DNA of 64,000 bases from assembly GCF_004912135.1 (NCBI RefSeq), contig NZ_STGU01000002.1, positions 310,001 through 374,000 on the forward strand, written 5' to 3'. Below the pieces are notes generated by a model, which saw only the letters and a list, made by a program, of their open reading frames with translations, did no database searches and was not told the DNA's origin. Positions 8,673-18,142 of the stretch are shown here, one piece after another (within the stretch, counting starts at the first letter, position 1; every line of letters starts with the position of its first letter). This DNA comes from Rhizobium rosettiformans W3 (lineage in GTDB: Bacteria > Pseudomonadota > Alphaproteobacteria > Rhizobiales > Rhizobiaceae). The position numbers and the translations under genes are program-made.

Positions 8673-11027
8673 TTACGCGCTGCGCTTCAGGCCCTGGGCG
8701 ACCACGACATCCGGGATGCGCAGCGACACGACGGTGCCCTGGCCTTCGCGGGAGCGGATCTTCAGCGAGCCGCCGTGGAGGGCGACGAGGGAGCGGGAGA
8801 TGGCGAGGCCGAGGCCGGAGCCGCCCTTGGACTTGGCGTACTGGCTCTGCACCTGTTCGAAGGGATTGCCGATCTTGCCGAGCGCGCTCTTCGGGATACC
8901 GATGCCGGTATCGACGATGGAGACGAGGACCGCGCCTTCGACCTTGCGGGCGCGGAGAGCGATCCGTCCGCCCTCATCGGTGAACTTCACCGCATTGGAG
9001 AGGATGTTGAGCAGGATCTGCTTGATCGCGCGGCGATCGGCGACGAGCGAGAGGCCGCAATCGACGCGCTGCTCGACGGTGATGTTCTTTTCTTCGGCCG
9101 GGATCGCGGTGAGACGCATGCTCTCTTCGATCAGCGGGCAGAGGTCGATCGTCTCGCAGCGGATCTTCATCTGGCCCGCCTCGATCTTCGACATGTCGAG
9201 AATGTCGTTGATGACGTTCAGGAGATGTTTGCCGCTCTCGTGGATGTCCTTGGCATATTCCTCGTATTTCGGCGAGCCGACAGGGCCGAACATGCGGGCA
9301 AGCAGGATCTCCGAGAAGCCGAGAATTGCGTTGAGCGGGGTCCGGAGCTCGTGGCTCATATTGGCGAGGAATTCCGACTTCGCCTTGTTGGCAGCTTCTG
9401 CGCGCTGCTTCTCGGCGAGATATTTTTCGTTGGCGTCGGAGAGTTCAGTCTTCTGGCGCTCGAGGATCTTCTGCGAGGCGGACAGGTCGCCGATGGTGGC
9501 CATCAGGCGGCGTTCCTGCTCGCGCAGACGCTCCTGGTGGCGCTTCAGAAGCGTGATGTCGGTGCCGACCGAGACGAGACCGCCGTCACGGGTGCGGCGC
9601 TCGTTGATCTGCAGCCAGCGCTCGTCGGCGAGCTGTACTTCCGAGGTGCGGGAATTGGTGCCGTCATCGGCATCGGCGATGCGGCGCTGGATGATCGGCT
9701 TGCCGGCGGCCGCGAGCACCAGAGAGCGTTCCTTGCCGGGCACGAGCACGTCGTCGGGCAGGCCATAGACCTTCTGGAAGTGGCCGTTCCAGGCGACGAG
9801 CTTGTCGTTCTTGTCCCAGAGCACGAAGGCTTCCGAGGTGCATTCGATGGCGTCGGCGAGACGCTGGTCGGCTTCGGCATAGCGCTGGGCGAGGCGATGC
9901 TGCTCGGTGACGTCCATGGCAATGCCGATGACATGCAGGTCGCCGGTGCTGGAGGAAATGATCTGGGCGCGGGCGCGCATCCAGACATAGTGGCCCTGGG
10001 CATGGCGCATGCGGAAGATCTGGTCGATGTGGCGGGAGCTGCCACGACCGACGGAGCGGGCGAGCGCGTAGAGATTGCCGTCATCGGGATGCATCAGGCG
10101 GGCGGCATCGGCGAAAGCGAGCGGCTCGGTCGAGGGGGCAAGGCCCAGCATCTCATACATCGAGCGCGACCAGACCAGCTTGCGGCTTTCGAGATCGAAG
10201 TCCCAGAGACCGCAGCGGCCGCGCGCCAGGGCGGTTTCGACACGCAGATTGGATTCGAGGAAGGTGTCGTCGGCCTCACGGGCCCGCTTCACCTGGTAGA
10301 AATAGGCGTAGAGGATGACGAAGAGAATGACGGTGATGCAGGTGAAGAGCGTGACATTGAGCGAGAGCTCGCGGCGCCAGAAGTCTTCCACCGCCTGCAG
10401 CGAATGAGCTGCAACAATCATCGCGCCGTCGGTGCCGACTGGCGTGAAGATCGCGTGATGCGGGATGCCGTTGAGATCCGTTTCGATCGCGCCGGTCCGG
10501 CTGCCGGATTTGCGGATGGTCATCACTTCCGGCAGGAGGCTCGACAGCATCAGGCCAACCTGGGCGGTGGCTTCCGGCGAGGAGCCGAAGACGCGGCCGG
10601 CCGGATCGACCAGAAGCACGAAGGCGCCATTGGCGAAGTGCTCCCGGTCGAGGAATGTGGAAAGCCGCTTCTCGGCTTCGGCGCGGTTGCGGGTTTCGAA
10701 GAGGGCCTGATGCTCGCCAAGGGCCGCATTGACGGTGGCGGCGATCAGCGCCGTCGACTGGCGAACCGCACTTTCCATGCGCTGGTGTTCGCTCATGATC
10801 CCGATCGTGCGGGCAAGCGCCACGACGGCGAGAAATGCGAGAATGAGGATTGGGATGGCGCGCCGCAAGGCCGTCTCGATGCGCCTTGAGCGGGCCGTGG
10901 CCTGGCTCTGTCCCGAATGAGACGCTCCGAACAGGGACCGTCCCAGCCTTGCGAAGAATTCACCCATGTCCGAAAATTTGATGCGCAGCCGCTCATCGGC
11001 TGCGGTGACCCGCCGCGCGTCCAACAT
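8673..11027 (-). CDS. pleC: PleC/PdhS-family cell-cycle sensor histidine kinase
   Basis: Large 784-residue kinase with two membrane segments (about residues 54-73 and 220-243) around a periplasmic sensor, then two or three PAS-type segments (one ending in IGIAMDVTEQHRL, another in VSVGTDITLLKRHQ), a coiled coil and the kinase core. His559 lies in NMSHELRTPLNAILGFSEI. The following segment (FGPVGSPKYEEYAKDIHESG) is the signature of the DivJ/PleC/PdhS family that acts on DivK. ATP-binding boxes NILSNAVKF, DTGIGIP and GGSGLGLAI are intact. Position beside glnE matches my memory of rhizobial pleC loci. The upstream region has seven GANTC sites and a CtrA-like box, consistent with cell-cycle control. 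Choice of PleC over another PdhS kinase rests on context. Confidence 0.82.
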   Translation of the reverse strand: MLDARRVTAADERLRIKFSDMGEFFARLGRSLFGASHSGQSQATARSRRIETALRRAIPILILAFLAVVALARTIGIMSEHQRMESAVRQSTALIAATVNAALGEHQALFETRNRAEAEKRLSTFLDREHFANGAFVLLVDPAGRVFGSSPEATAQVGLMLSSLLPEVMTIRKSGSRTGAIETDLNGIPHHAIFTPVGTDGAMIVAAHSLQAVEDFWRRELSLNVTLFTCITVILFVILYAYFYQVKRAREADDTFLESNLRVETALARGRCGLWDFDLESRKLVWSRSMYEMLGLAPSTEPLAFADAARLMHPDDGNLYALARSVGRGSSRHIDQIFRMRHAQGHYVWMRARAQIISSSTGDLHVIGIAMDVTEQHRLAQRYAEADQRLADAIECTSEAFVLWDKNDKLVAWNGHFQKVYGLPDDVLVPGKERSLVLAAAGKPIIQRRIADADDGTNSRTSEVQLADERWLQINERRTRDGGLVSVGTDITLLKRHQERLREQERRLMATIGDLSASQKILERQKTELSDANEKYLAEKQRAEAANKAKSEFLANMSHELRTPLNAILGFSEILLARMFGPVGSPKYEEYAKDIHESGKHLLNVINDILDMSKIEAGQMKIRCETIDLCPLIEESMRLTAIPAEEKNITVEQRVDCGLSLVADRRAIKQILLNILSNAVKFTDEGGRIALRARKVEGAVLVSIVDTGIGIPKSALGKIGNPFEQVQSQYAKSKGGSGLGLAISRSLVALHGGSLKIRSREGQGTVVSLRIPDVVVAQGLKRSA

Positions 11028-11051
11028 CGTCCCTGCCTCTGTCCCTCGTGT

Positions 11052-11203
11052 GATTCGCAGCGCCGCTTGCCCGAATCTGACGCCAAGGAATCATGACCGA
11101 TTCGCCTTGTCCAGACCGGGTGCGTAAAGAAAATATTAACCCATTGCTCCGACTCCGCTTTTTTATTGGCGTATCGGCAAGAGGCTGAATCTGATGGAGA
11201 ATC
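11052..11203 (-). promoter_or_regulatory. Upstream region of pleC with seven GANTC sites and a CtrA-like box
   Basis: GANTC, the CcrM methylation target of alphaproteobacteria, occurs at 11052, 11073, 11088, 11099, 11151, 11187 and 11199: seven copies in 152 bases. On the minus strand, TTAA-N7-TTTA lies at 11125-11139, one base from the CtrA consensus TTAA-N7-TTAA, about 100 bases before the pleC start. That it controls pleC is inference. Confidence 0.6.
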
Positions 11204-11238
11204 CGCGCGTGTTCAAAGGCTGATAGTGGTCCGCAGAA

Positions 11239-11271
11239 CGAAAGAAGGCGCCGATTTGACCGGCGCCTTCC
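11239..11271 (-). terminator. Rho-independent terminator after pepN
   Basis: GAAGGCGCCG and CGGCGCCTTC (11244-11253 and 11261-11270) form a perfect ten-pair stem with a seven-base loop. On the minus strand it is followed by TTTCG and lies 21 bases past the pepN stop. Confidence 0.8.
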
Positions 11272-11291
11272 TAGTCTAATTTGCGGCTGCG

Positions 11292-13940
11292 TCAGCCCTT
11301 GAGAATACGCTCGACGATGTCGCGGACGTCTGTGGACAGCGAGGCCGAGGCTTCGATGGTTGCAAGGGCCGCACGAGCCTTGTCGGCGCGTCCGGATTCG
11401 AGCAGGCGCCAGGAGCGCATCGCGGTCAGAAGTCGGGCGGCAAGCTGCGGATTGCGCGGGTCGATCGCGAGGATCTTTTCGGCAAAGAACTGGTAGGCCG
11501 CACCATCCGCACGGTTGAAGCCGGTCGCATTGCCGAAGGCGAAGGTGCCGACGAGCGAGCGGACGCGGTTCGGATTGGTCGGCTGGAAATGCGGGCTCGT
11601 CATCAGCGCCTTGACCCGTTCGAGGCTGGCAGCCCCGGGGATCGTGGCCTGGATGGTAAACCACTTGTCGAGGACCAGCGCATTGGAGGCGAAGCGGGCT
11701 TCGAAGGCGGCGAGTGCCTCCTTCGTTTCCGCCGCATCCGGGAAGCGGTGGGCAAGAATGGTGAGCGCCTGCGACAGATCCGTCATGTTGTCGGCGCGGG
11801 CGAAGGCGTCAGCAGCCAGTGCCGGCGCGTTTTCGGCGATCGACAGGAAGGAGAGGGCGATGTTCTTCAGCGCCCGCTTGCCGGCACCCGCGGCATCCGG
11901 GGAGAAGGGGCCGGAGGCCGAGTGGGCGGCGTGAAGCTTGCGGAAGACATCCGCGCCCGCCGTCGCGATCGCCGAGAGCACGGCCTGGCGACCGGCATGT
12001 ATGGCATCCGGATCGTTGTTCCCGCCGAGTTCGCGCGCGATGTCGGCTTCGCTCGGAAGTGTCAGTGCCTGGGCGCGGAAGGCCGGTTCCAGCGCTTCAT
12101 CGGCAGCGACCGCGAGCAGGACGTCGACGAAGGCAGAGTTTGCGGCGACGGCGCCACCGTCACGCGCGGTCTTGGCCGCGTCTGTCAGGACCGGCAGCGC
12201 GAGGTCGGTGATTGCCTGCCAGCGCGCGAAGAGATCGCTGTCGTGGCGGGCGATGTGGCCGAGATCCTCGGCGCTCTGGGCGAAATGCAGGGTGACCGGG
12301 GCCGAGAATCCACGGTTGAGCGAGACGACCGGGCGGCTGCCGATGCCGGAGAAGGTGAAGGTCTGGGCACGCTGGGTGAGATGCAGCACGTCGCTGGTGA
12401 CATCGCCGCCCGCAATAGCGGAAGCCGAGGCTTCCGAGCCGTTTTCGGAAATGAGCGCGAAGCGCAGCGGAATGTGCATCGGCTCCTTCGTGCTCTGGCC
12501 GGGTGTGGCCGGGATCATCTGCTCCAGTGACAGCGTCAGCGTCTTGGCGCTCGCGTCATAGGTGGAGGAGACGGTGATCTGCGGCGTGCCGGCCTGATGG
12601 TACCAGAGCGAGAACTGGGTGAGATCCTTGCCGCTTGCGTCTTCGAAGCACTTGACGAAGTCTTCGACGGTCGCGGCATCGCCATCATGGCGCTCGAAAT
12701 AGAGATCCATGCCCTTCTTGAAGTCGTCGCGGCCGAGAATGGTCGCGATCATCCGGGTGACCTCGGAGCCCTTCTCGTAGACGGTCGTCGTGTAGAAGTT
12801 GTTGATCTCGCGATACTTCGTCGGGCGCACCGGATGGGCGAGGGGACCGGCATCTTCCGGGAACTGCTCCGAGCGCAGATGACGGACTTCCGCGATGCGC
12901 TTGACCGAGCGCGAGCGCATGTCGGCCGAGAATTCGTGGTCGCGATAGACGGTGAGGCCTTCCTTCAGGCAGAGCTGGAACCAGTCGCGGCAGGTGATGC
13001 GGTTGCCGGTCCAGTTGTGGAAGTATTCATGCGCGATGATCGCTTCGATATTCGCATAGTCCTGATCGGTCGCGGTCTCGGGATCGGCCAGGACATACTT
13101 GTCGTTGAAGATGTTGAGGCCCTTGTTCTCCATGGCGCCCATGTTGAAGTCGGAAACGGCGACGATCATGAAGATGTCGAGATCATATTCCCGGCCAAAG
13201 ACCTCTTCGTCCCATTTCATCGAGCGCTTCAGCGCGTCCATCGCATAGGCCGCGCGCGGCTCCTTGCCGTGCTCGACATAGATCTTCAGTGCGACTTCGC
13301 GGCCGGACATGGTGGTGAAGGTGTCTTCGACCACGCCAAGGTCGCCCGCGACGAGCGCGAAGAGATAGGACGGCTTCGGATGCGGGTCGAACCAGGCGGC
13401 GAAATGCTTGTCCGGGCCGAAGCCGGCGCCACCGAGGAAGTTGCCGTTCGACAGCAGGAGCGGGTTCGCAGCTTTGTCGGCGATGATGTTGATCGTATAG
13501 ACGGCAAGCACATCCGGACGATCGGGGAAATAGGTGATGCGGCGGAAGCCTTCCGCCTCGCACTGGGTGCAGTAGATGCCGTTCGAGCGGTAGAGGCCCA
13601 TCAACTGGGTATTGGCCTCAGGGTTGATCATCGTGACAACGGTGATCTCGAAAGGCGTCGATTCCGGCAGATCGCGGATCGTGAGGCTCTCGGGCGTCGC
13701 GGTGTAGCGCGCCGGATCCATCTCGATCTGGTCGAAGAGCAGGCTCGTCATGGTGAGGTCGTCACCATCGAGCACCAGCGGCGCAGTCGCATCGACACCT
13801 TCGCGGCGATGAAAAATCAGGCGGGCTTCCACCTTGGTCTCGGTCGGATCCAGTTCGAAGGTCAGATCAACCCGTTCCAGAACGAAGTCGGTGGGGCGGT
13901 AGTCTGCCAGATGAACGATCCGGCCCGTATCTGTGCGCAT
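11292..13940 (-). CDS. pepN: Aminopeptidase N (M1 family zinc metallopeptidase)
   Basis: Cytosolic aminopeptidase that removes N-terminal residues from peptides. The 882 residues match the usual PepN length. The M1 exopeptidase signature MGAMENKGLNIFNDKYV is followed by the zinc site HEYFHNW (His304, Glu305, His308) with the third ligand Glu327 in CLKEGLTVYRD. The N-terminal beta domain, catalytic domain and long helical C-terminal domain typical of proteobacterial PepN are all present. The gene stands alone, with its own terminator and an upstream gap of about 250 bases. No unusual features. Confidence 0.96.
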   Translation of the reverse strand: MRTDTGRIVHLADYRPTDFVLERVDLTFELDPTETKVEARLIFHRREGVDATAPLVLDGDDLTMTSLLFDQIEMDPARYTATPESLTIRDLPESTPFEITVVTMINPEANTQLMGLYRSNGIYCTQCEAEGFRRITYFPDRPDVLAVYTINIIADKAANPLLLSNGNFLGGAGFGPDKHFAAWFDPHPKPSYLFALVAGDLGVVEDTFTTMSGREVALKIYVEHGKEPRAAYAMDALKRSMKWDEEVFGREYDLDIFMIVAVSDFNMGAMENKGLNIFNDKYVLADPETATDQDYANIEAIIAHEYFHNWTGNRITCRDWFQLCLKEGLTVYRDHEFSADMRSRSVKRIAEVRHLRSEQFPEDAGPLAHPVRPTKYREINNFYTTTVYEKGSEVTRMIATILGRDDFKKGMDLYFERHDGDAATVEDFVKCFEDASGKDLTQFSLWYHQAGTPQITVSSTYDASAKTLTLSLEQMIPATPGQSTKEPMHIPLRFALISENGSEASASAIAGGDVTSDVLHLTQRAQTFTFSGIGSRPVVSLNRGFSAPVTLHFAQSAEDLGHIARHDSDLFARWQAITDLALPVLTDAAKTARDGGAVAANSAFVDVLLAVAADEALEPAFRAQALTLPSEADIARELGGNNDPDAIHAGRQAVLSAIATAGADVFRKLHAAHSASGPFSPDAAGAGKRALKNIALSFLSIAENAPALAADAFARADNMTDLSQALTILAHRFPDAAETKEALAAFEARFASNALVLDKWFTIQATIPGAASLERVKALMTSPHFQPTNPNRVRSLVGTFAFGNATGFNRADGAAYQFFAEKILAIDPRNPQLAARLLTAMRSWRLLESGRADKARAALATIEASASLSTDVRDIVERILKG

Positions 13941-14188
13941 AATATGTCCTGGTCGCTGCGGGGTTGGCCACCACGGCGCAGACTTGAAGATGCCTGGAGC
14001 CGAATGGGGTCAAGTTGCGGGCGATGATTGCAGCAATTTCTGAACGATTGTTAAAACACGAGTTATTTTTACGATGCTCTGGTCGCAAGAAGCGGATTTC
14101 ATCGCTCGAACTGCGTCAATCGCACGCGAAGTCCAAGAATAGTCGGACAATTGATCTTGCGAAATCTCTTGCGCAGCTGTGACGCGGC

Positions 14189-15298
14189 TCACTTCAGCCG
14201 TAGCTGCTGCCGCAACTCGTCGTCGCTGTCCATGCCCTGGATGATCACGCCCGACCAGCCGAGCCCGTCGTAATCCTCATATCCGAGCGTCTTGGCGAAG
14301 GCGACGATGGCCCCGCTCTGATCGTAGTAGCTGCCCTTGGCAAGCTGCTGCGGATTGTTGAGCGCGAAATGCGTGTAGATCCGCTCCGGACGCGATGAAG
14401 CAATCACCATGTTGCTGCCGTCGAGCAACAGAACCTCGGTCTTCTCTGCGACTTGTGGCGGCAGGTTGGCTTCCTTCTCGACGATTGCCTGACCCTGAGC
14501 CTGCCAGTCGAAATAGACGCCGAGCGTGCCGAGAAGCGCGCCATCGCTGCGGCCGGCCGCGCGAATGCCGGTGGCATAGACGAGGACGTCGCGATTGTCG
14601 TGCAGGGGGCTGCGCTTGACGGTGTCGACGATGTAGTCGTCACCGGTCTGGCAGCTGCGCGCAGCTTGGAACCAGGTGTCGCCCGAGAGGTCCCGGTCCT
14701 TCAGGCTGCGGTGGTAGCGGGGATTGGCGGAAGCAATGACCTTGCCCTTCGTGTCCGTCATCACGAGATCCAGATAGACGGTATAGAAGCGGTTGATCAC
14801 GCCGAGGCGGGCGGCGGCATGCTGGGCGCGGTCGGCGGATGGCTGTTCAAGAGCTTCCCACAGCGCGCTGTCGGTCGCCCACCAGCGCACATCGGCCGTG
14901 CGCTCGAAAAGATTGCGCACGATGAACTGGACGAGCGTCTGCGCGAGATCGATGAGCCGGACGCCCTCCATCTGCTCGACGAGATCGTCTGCCATGCTGC
15001 GGCTCTGCCGGATGCGCCCAAGCACGTTCTGCTGGAACCGTTCTGCCGTCTCATTGGCTCCCTGCGCGAGGCGCTGGACCTCGTTGGCGACCACCGCGAA
15101 ACCCTTGCCGGCCTCGCCGGCGCGCGCGGCCTCGATCAGGGCGTTGATCGCCAGAAGCCGGATCTGCCGGACGATATGGGCGTTGTCGGCGCTGAAGACT
15201 TCGAGGTCGGATCCGATGCTCTCCGTGACGAGGCGCATGGACCGGGGCGTGGCGCGGATCTCTGAAATCGGATTGGTCTGATAATCGGCCTGCGGCAT
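14189..15298 (-). CDS. Soluble protein with truncated MCP signalling tip followed by a Cache-like sensor domain
   Basis: The 369-residue protein begins with a helix carrying the chemoreceptor hairpin tip ([20 protein letters not shown], then [12 protein letters not shown], about residues 47-80), the part that contacts CheA and CheW in chemoreceptors. Only short helical arms flank it and there are no classical methylation helices. A Cache-type ligand domain follows (about residues 145-350: [68 protein letters not shown]). I see no membrane segment or signal peptide, so it is probably cytoplasmic. The order is the reverse of a normal receptor. It could recruit CheA/CheW to a cytoplasmic signal or act as an adaptor. 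No che genes are nearby. Function is inferred from domains only. Confidence 0.75.
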   Translation of the reverse strand: MPQADYQTNPISEIRATPRSMRLVTESIGSDLEVFSADNAHIVRQIRLLAINALIEAARAGEAGKGFAVVANEVQRLAQGANETAERFQQNVLGRIRQSRSMADDLVEQMEGVRLIDLAQTLVQFIVRNLFERTADVRWWATDSALWEALEQPSADRAQHAAARLGVINRFYTVYLDLVMTDTKGKVIASANPRYHRSLKDRDLSGDTWFQAARSCQTGDDYIVDTVKRSPLHDNRDVLVYATGIRAAGRSDGALLGTLGVYFDWQAQGQAIVEKEANLPPQVAEKTEVLLLDGSNMVIASSRPERIYTHFALNNPQQLAKGSYYDQSGAIVAFAKTLGYEDYDGLGWSGVIIQGMDSDDELRQQLRLK

Positions 15299-15338
15299 GG
15301 CGCCAAACCCCGGTTTGAAAAAGACGAACCTGAAAAGT

Positions 15339-15371
15339 CGGCAGCACGCTGCCGAATAAATATGACTTATT
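15339..15371. promoter_or_regulatory. Paired dyads in the MCP/Cache - DMT intergenic region
   Basis: CGGCAGCACGCTGCCG (15339-15354) is a GC stem with a two-base centre, directly followed by AATAA-N7-TTATT. They lie about 40 bases before the MCP/Cache start, in otherwise AT-rich DNA, and could be an operator or a leader hairpin. No regulator is identified. Confidence 0.35.
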
Positions 15372-15592
15372 AAGAGGAAATATATTTTCCCGCATTAAAC
15401 GAGCAGTTAACGCTTCATGGCGGGAATCCCGGGGTTTTCAGGCCATTTCTGGGGCCAATACCGCAAAAATCCGCACTTGCACCCACCCGGCACCCATGCA
15501 ACCTAGGTCCGGTCGATTCAGATGTTTCGACCTCTTCGAAATCATCCCGAGGCGCTTGTCCGCGCCGGCCCGCATTCAAGACAGTCGTGACC

Positions 15593-16531
15593 ATGGCCTT
15601 TGCCGATCCCAATCCCTTGCGCGGCATCGTGCTGAAAGTCTGTTCGGTCACGGTCTTCGTTGCCATGCAGACCTGCATCAAGCTTGCCGGCAACGGCATT
15701 CCGCCGGGCCAGATCAGCTTTCACCGGTCCGCTTTCGCGATCCTGCCGATCGTTGCTTATCTCGCCTGGCGCGGGGAGCTCAGGGTCGCCATGCAGACCG
15801 ACAACCCGTTCGGGCATGTGAAGCGCGGCCTGCTTGGGGTCTGCGCCATGGGTGCGGGCTTCTACGGTCTTGTGCACCTGCCGCTGCCGGACGCGATCGC
15901 CATCGGCTATGCCATGCCCCTAATTGCCGTCGTCTTCGCCGCGATCTTCCTGAAGGAGACGGTGCGGCTCTATCGCTGGACGGCCGTTGTCATCGGGCTC
16001 GTCGGCGTGTTGATCATCTCGCTGCCGAAGCTGACCCTGTTCGGGGAAGACGGGATGGGCTCGGAAGCTGCCGTCGGGGCGGTCGCCGTCCTGATTTCGG
16101 CAACGCTCGGGGCCGGAGCCATGCTGCAGGTCCGCCAGCTCGTGCGTGAGGAAAAGACCTCGACCATCGTCCTGTTCTTCTCCCTGACGGCAGCCTTGCT
16201 GTCCGCGCTGACCTGGTTCTTCGGCTGGGCGGATCTGTCCTGGCAGGCGCTGGGCCTTCTGGCACTCGCCGGCTTCTTCGGCGGGCTCGGGCAGATCTTC
16301 CTGACCGAAAGCTATCGCTTCGCCGACGTCTCGACGATTGCGCCGTTCGAATACTGTTCGATTATCCTGGGCTCGATTGCCGCCTACGCGCTGTTTTCAG
16401 AAGTGCCCACCGCAACGACCCTCATCGGCGCAGCGATCGTCGTTTCCGCCGGCATCTTCATCATCTACCGCGAACACCAGCTCGGCCTTGAGCGACGGGC
16501 TGCCCGCAAGGCGTCGACGCCGCAGGGCTGA
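15593..16531 (+). CDS. EamA/DMT-family transporter
   Basis: Inner-membrane protein of 312 residues with ten predicted membrane segments in two EamA repeats (about residues 10-145 and 160-295). The first repeat ends in the typical DAIAIGYAMPLIAVVFAAIFLKE segment. Members export amino acids, metabolites or drugs; the substrate cannot be read from sequence. A GTG six bases upstream (15587) is an alternative start and neither has a clear ribosome site. It diverges from the MCP/Cache gene across about 290 bases and converges on the next MFS gene with almost no gap. Confidence 0.85.
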   Translation: MAFADPNPLRGIVLKVCSVTVFVAMQTCIKLAGNGIPPGQISFHRSAFAILPIVAYLAWRGELRVAMQTDNPFGHVKRGLLGVCAMGAGFYGLVHLPLPDAIAIGYAMPLIAVVFAAIFLKETVRLYRWTAVVIGLVGVLIISLPKLTLFGEDGMGSEAAVGAVAVLISATLGAGAMLQVRQLVREEKTSTIVLFFSLTAALLSALTWFFGWADLSWQALGLLALAGFFGGLGQIFLTESYRFADVSTIAPFEYCSIILGSIAAYALFSEVPTATTLIGAAIVVSAGIFIIYREHQLGLERRAARKASTPQG

Positions 16532-16534
16532 AGC

Positions 16535-17812
16535 TCAGCGCCCGGGCTCGATTTCAAGCTCCATCTGCTCTTCCGGATCGGGCTCAGGCTCGGGGAGGGG
16601 GGAGGCGTTGTCCGCGCCCTGCATCGGCAGGATGGTGGCCTGGAAGTCGGCCTTGTCCTCCGGCGTGACAGCGTCGGGACGCCGCGTGATGCGATAGGCG
16701 GCGTAGCCGGCATAAAGGGCGAAGGCCAGTCCGAGGAAACCGATCAGCGCATTCGGGCCAAGCCATTCCATCAGCGTGCCGGCCATGATCGGGCCCGTCA
16801 CCGTGCCCATGCCATAGAGGATCATGATGGCACTGGACAGGGTGACATATTCATGCGGCTCGGCCAGATCGTTCGCATGGGCGACGTTCAGCGAATAGAC
16901 GGGGTAAAGCACCGTGCCGACGAAGAAGCCGGCGACATAGAGCGCAGTCGGCTCGTCTGCGCCAAAAGCGATCATCAAGGCGCAGGCGCCGACGCCGAAT
17001 AGGCCGGAGGCGATCATCACGAGGCGGCGGTCCATGCGGTCCGAGATGCGTCCGATCGGCACCTGGGAAAGCGCCCCGCCGGCAAGGAAAGCGGCAAGCA
17101 GCGTGGCACCCTGCGCGGTGGTCATGCCGATCGTCTGGGAATAGACGCCGCCGAGGCTGCCCCAGGTACCCGACAGGGCACCCGACAGAAGCGAGCCGAA
17201 AAAGGCGATCGGCGATCGCCGATAGAGACGTTTCAGATCGAAGCGCGCCTCGGCAATGGGGCTGGGGGATTGCGCGGTGGACAGCGCCACCGGGAAGAGC
17301 GCGAGCGAGAAGATCAGCGCGCAGATCATGAAGAGTTCGGGCCCGTTCACATCGCCCAGCGGCACGATGTATTGCCCGCCGATCGAGCCCACCAGGCAGG
17401 TGACCATGTAGACCGAGAAGAGCGCGCCGCGATTGTCGTTGGTGACGCGCTCGTTGAGCCAGCTTTCGATCAACAAATAGGCGCCGGCAATCGCAAAGCC
17501 GGACAGGCCGCGGAAGATCATCCAGGCCCACCACTCGACGACCAGCGCGCAGAGCAGGATCGAGACGGTGAGGATCGTGATGAGGGCGCCGAAGACGCGC
17601 ACATGCCCCACCCGACGCACGAGGATGGGCGTGACGACGCAGGAGACCGTAAAGCCGAAGGTGTAGCCCGTGGCGATGACCGAGATGATGAAGGTCGACC
17701 AGCCCTCGTTCAGCGACCGGATCGGCAGCATGTAGCCCATTAGGCCGAAGCCGGCCATCATCATCAGGGTCGACAGCATCAAGGTGGCGATCGAGGCGAG
17801 ACTGGACAGCAT
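16535..17812 (-). CDS. MFS transporter (YcaD-like)
   Basis: Twelve-segment major facilitator of 425 residues with an acidic cytoplasmic tail rich in Glu and Pro. Typical MFS loops are visible: RISDRMDRR between segments 8 and 9, and the conserved segment WLNERVTNDNRGALFS after segment 5, which resembles YcaD-type carriers of unknown substrate. An earlier in-frame start exists, but GGGAGG five bases before the ATG at 17812 decides this one. The gene is divergent from the two-helix-turn-helix protein, separated by 330 bases, so that protein may control it (inference). Confidence 0.85.
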   Translation of the reverse strand: MLSSLASIATLMLSTLMMMAGFGLMGYMLPIRSLNEGWSTFIISVIATGYTFGFTVSCVVTPILVRRVGHVRVFGALITILTVSILLCALVVEWWAWMIFRGLSGFAIAGAYLLIESWLNERVTNDNRGALFSVYMVTCLVGSIGGQYIVPLGDVNGPELFMICALIFSLALFPVALSTAQSPSPIAEARFDLKRLYRRSPIAFFGSLLSGALSGTWGSLGGVYSQTIGMTTAQGATLLAAFLAGGALSQVPIGRISDRMDRRLVMIASGLFGVGACALMIAFGADEPTALYVAGFFVGTVLYPVYSLNVAHANDLAEPHEYVTLSSAIMILYGMGTVTGPIMAGTLMEWLGPNALIGFLGLAFALYAGYAAYRITRRPDAVTPEDKADFQATILPMQGADNASPLPEPEPDPEEQMELEIEPGR

Positions 17813-18142
17813 TGGGCCTCCCGGAAGCAGTCTGGACAAGAATAGTGCCAGCATCGCCAGCCGTTTGAAATGTCGAATACGACGCGACGGGGCGCAATGC
17901 GAATGCAATCTGCGACTTGAGCAGGGGTAGCGTAATAAATTATTGAAACATCGCGAGGAATTCGTTTACCTTGACAACTGTCACAAGATGAGAGGCCTCG
18001 GACGAAGGGACGGGGTCCGCCAAAGGGATCGAATGAAGCCGACACGGGCGACGACACGGCAGACCGCTTGCAGGCCAGAGCGCCTGCGCGTGCCGTTTGT
18101 TTCCGCCTTCGCAGATAGCGCAATCAAGTCCGGGAGCGTGTC
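17813..18142. other. 330-base divergent intergenic region
   Basis: Lies between the MFS gene and the helix-turn-helix gene. It contains an AT-rich stretch (17935-17990) with TTGACA at 17971 and the perfect palindrome TGACA-AC-TGTCA at 17972-17983, a plausible operator. I find no convincing gene in it. Confidence 0.4.

Noticed and set aside
14010..14192. 60-codon minus-strand frame at the end of the MCP/Cache gene
   Set aside because: Overlaps the stop of that gene, has no ribosome site of its own and no protein-like pattern.
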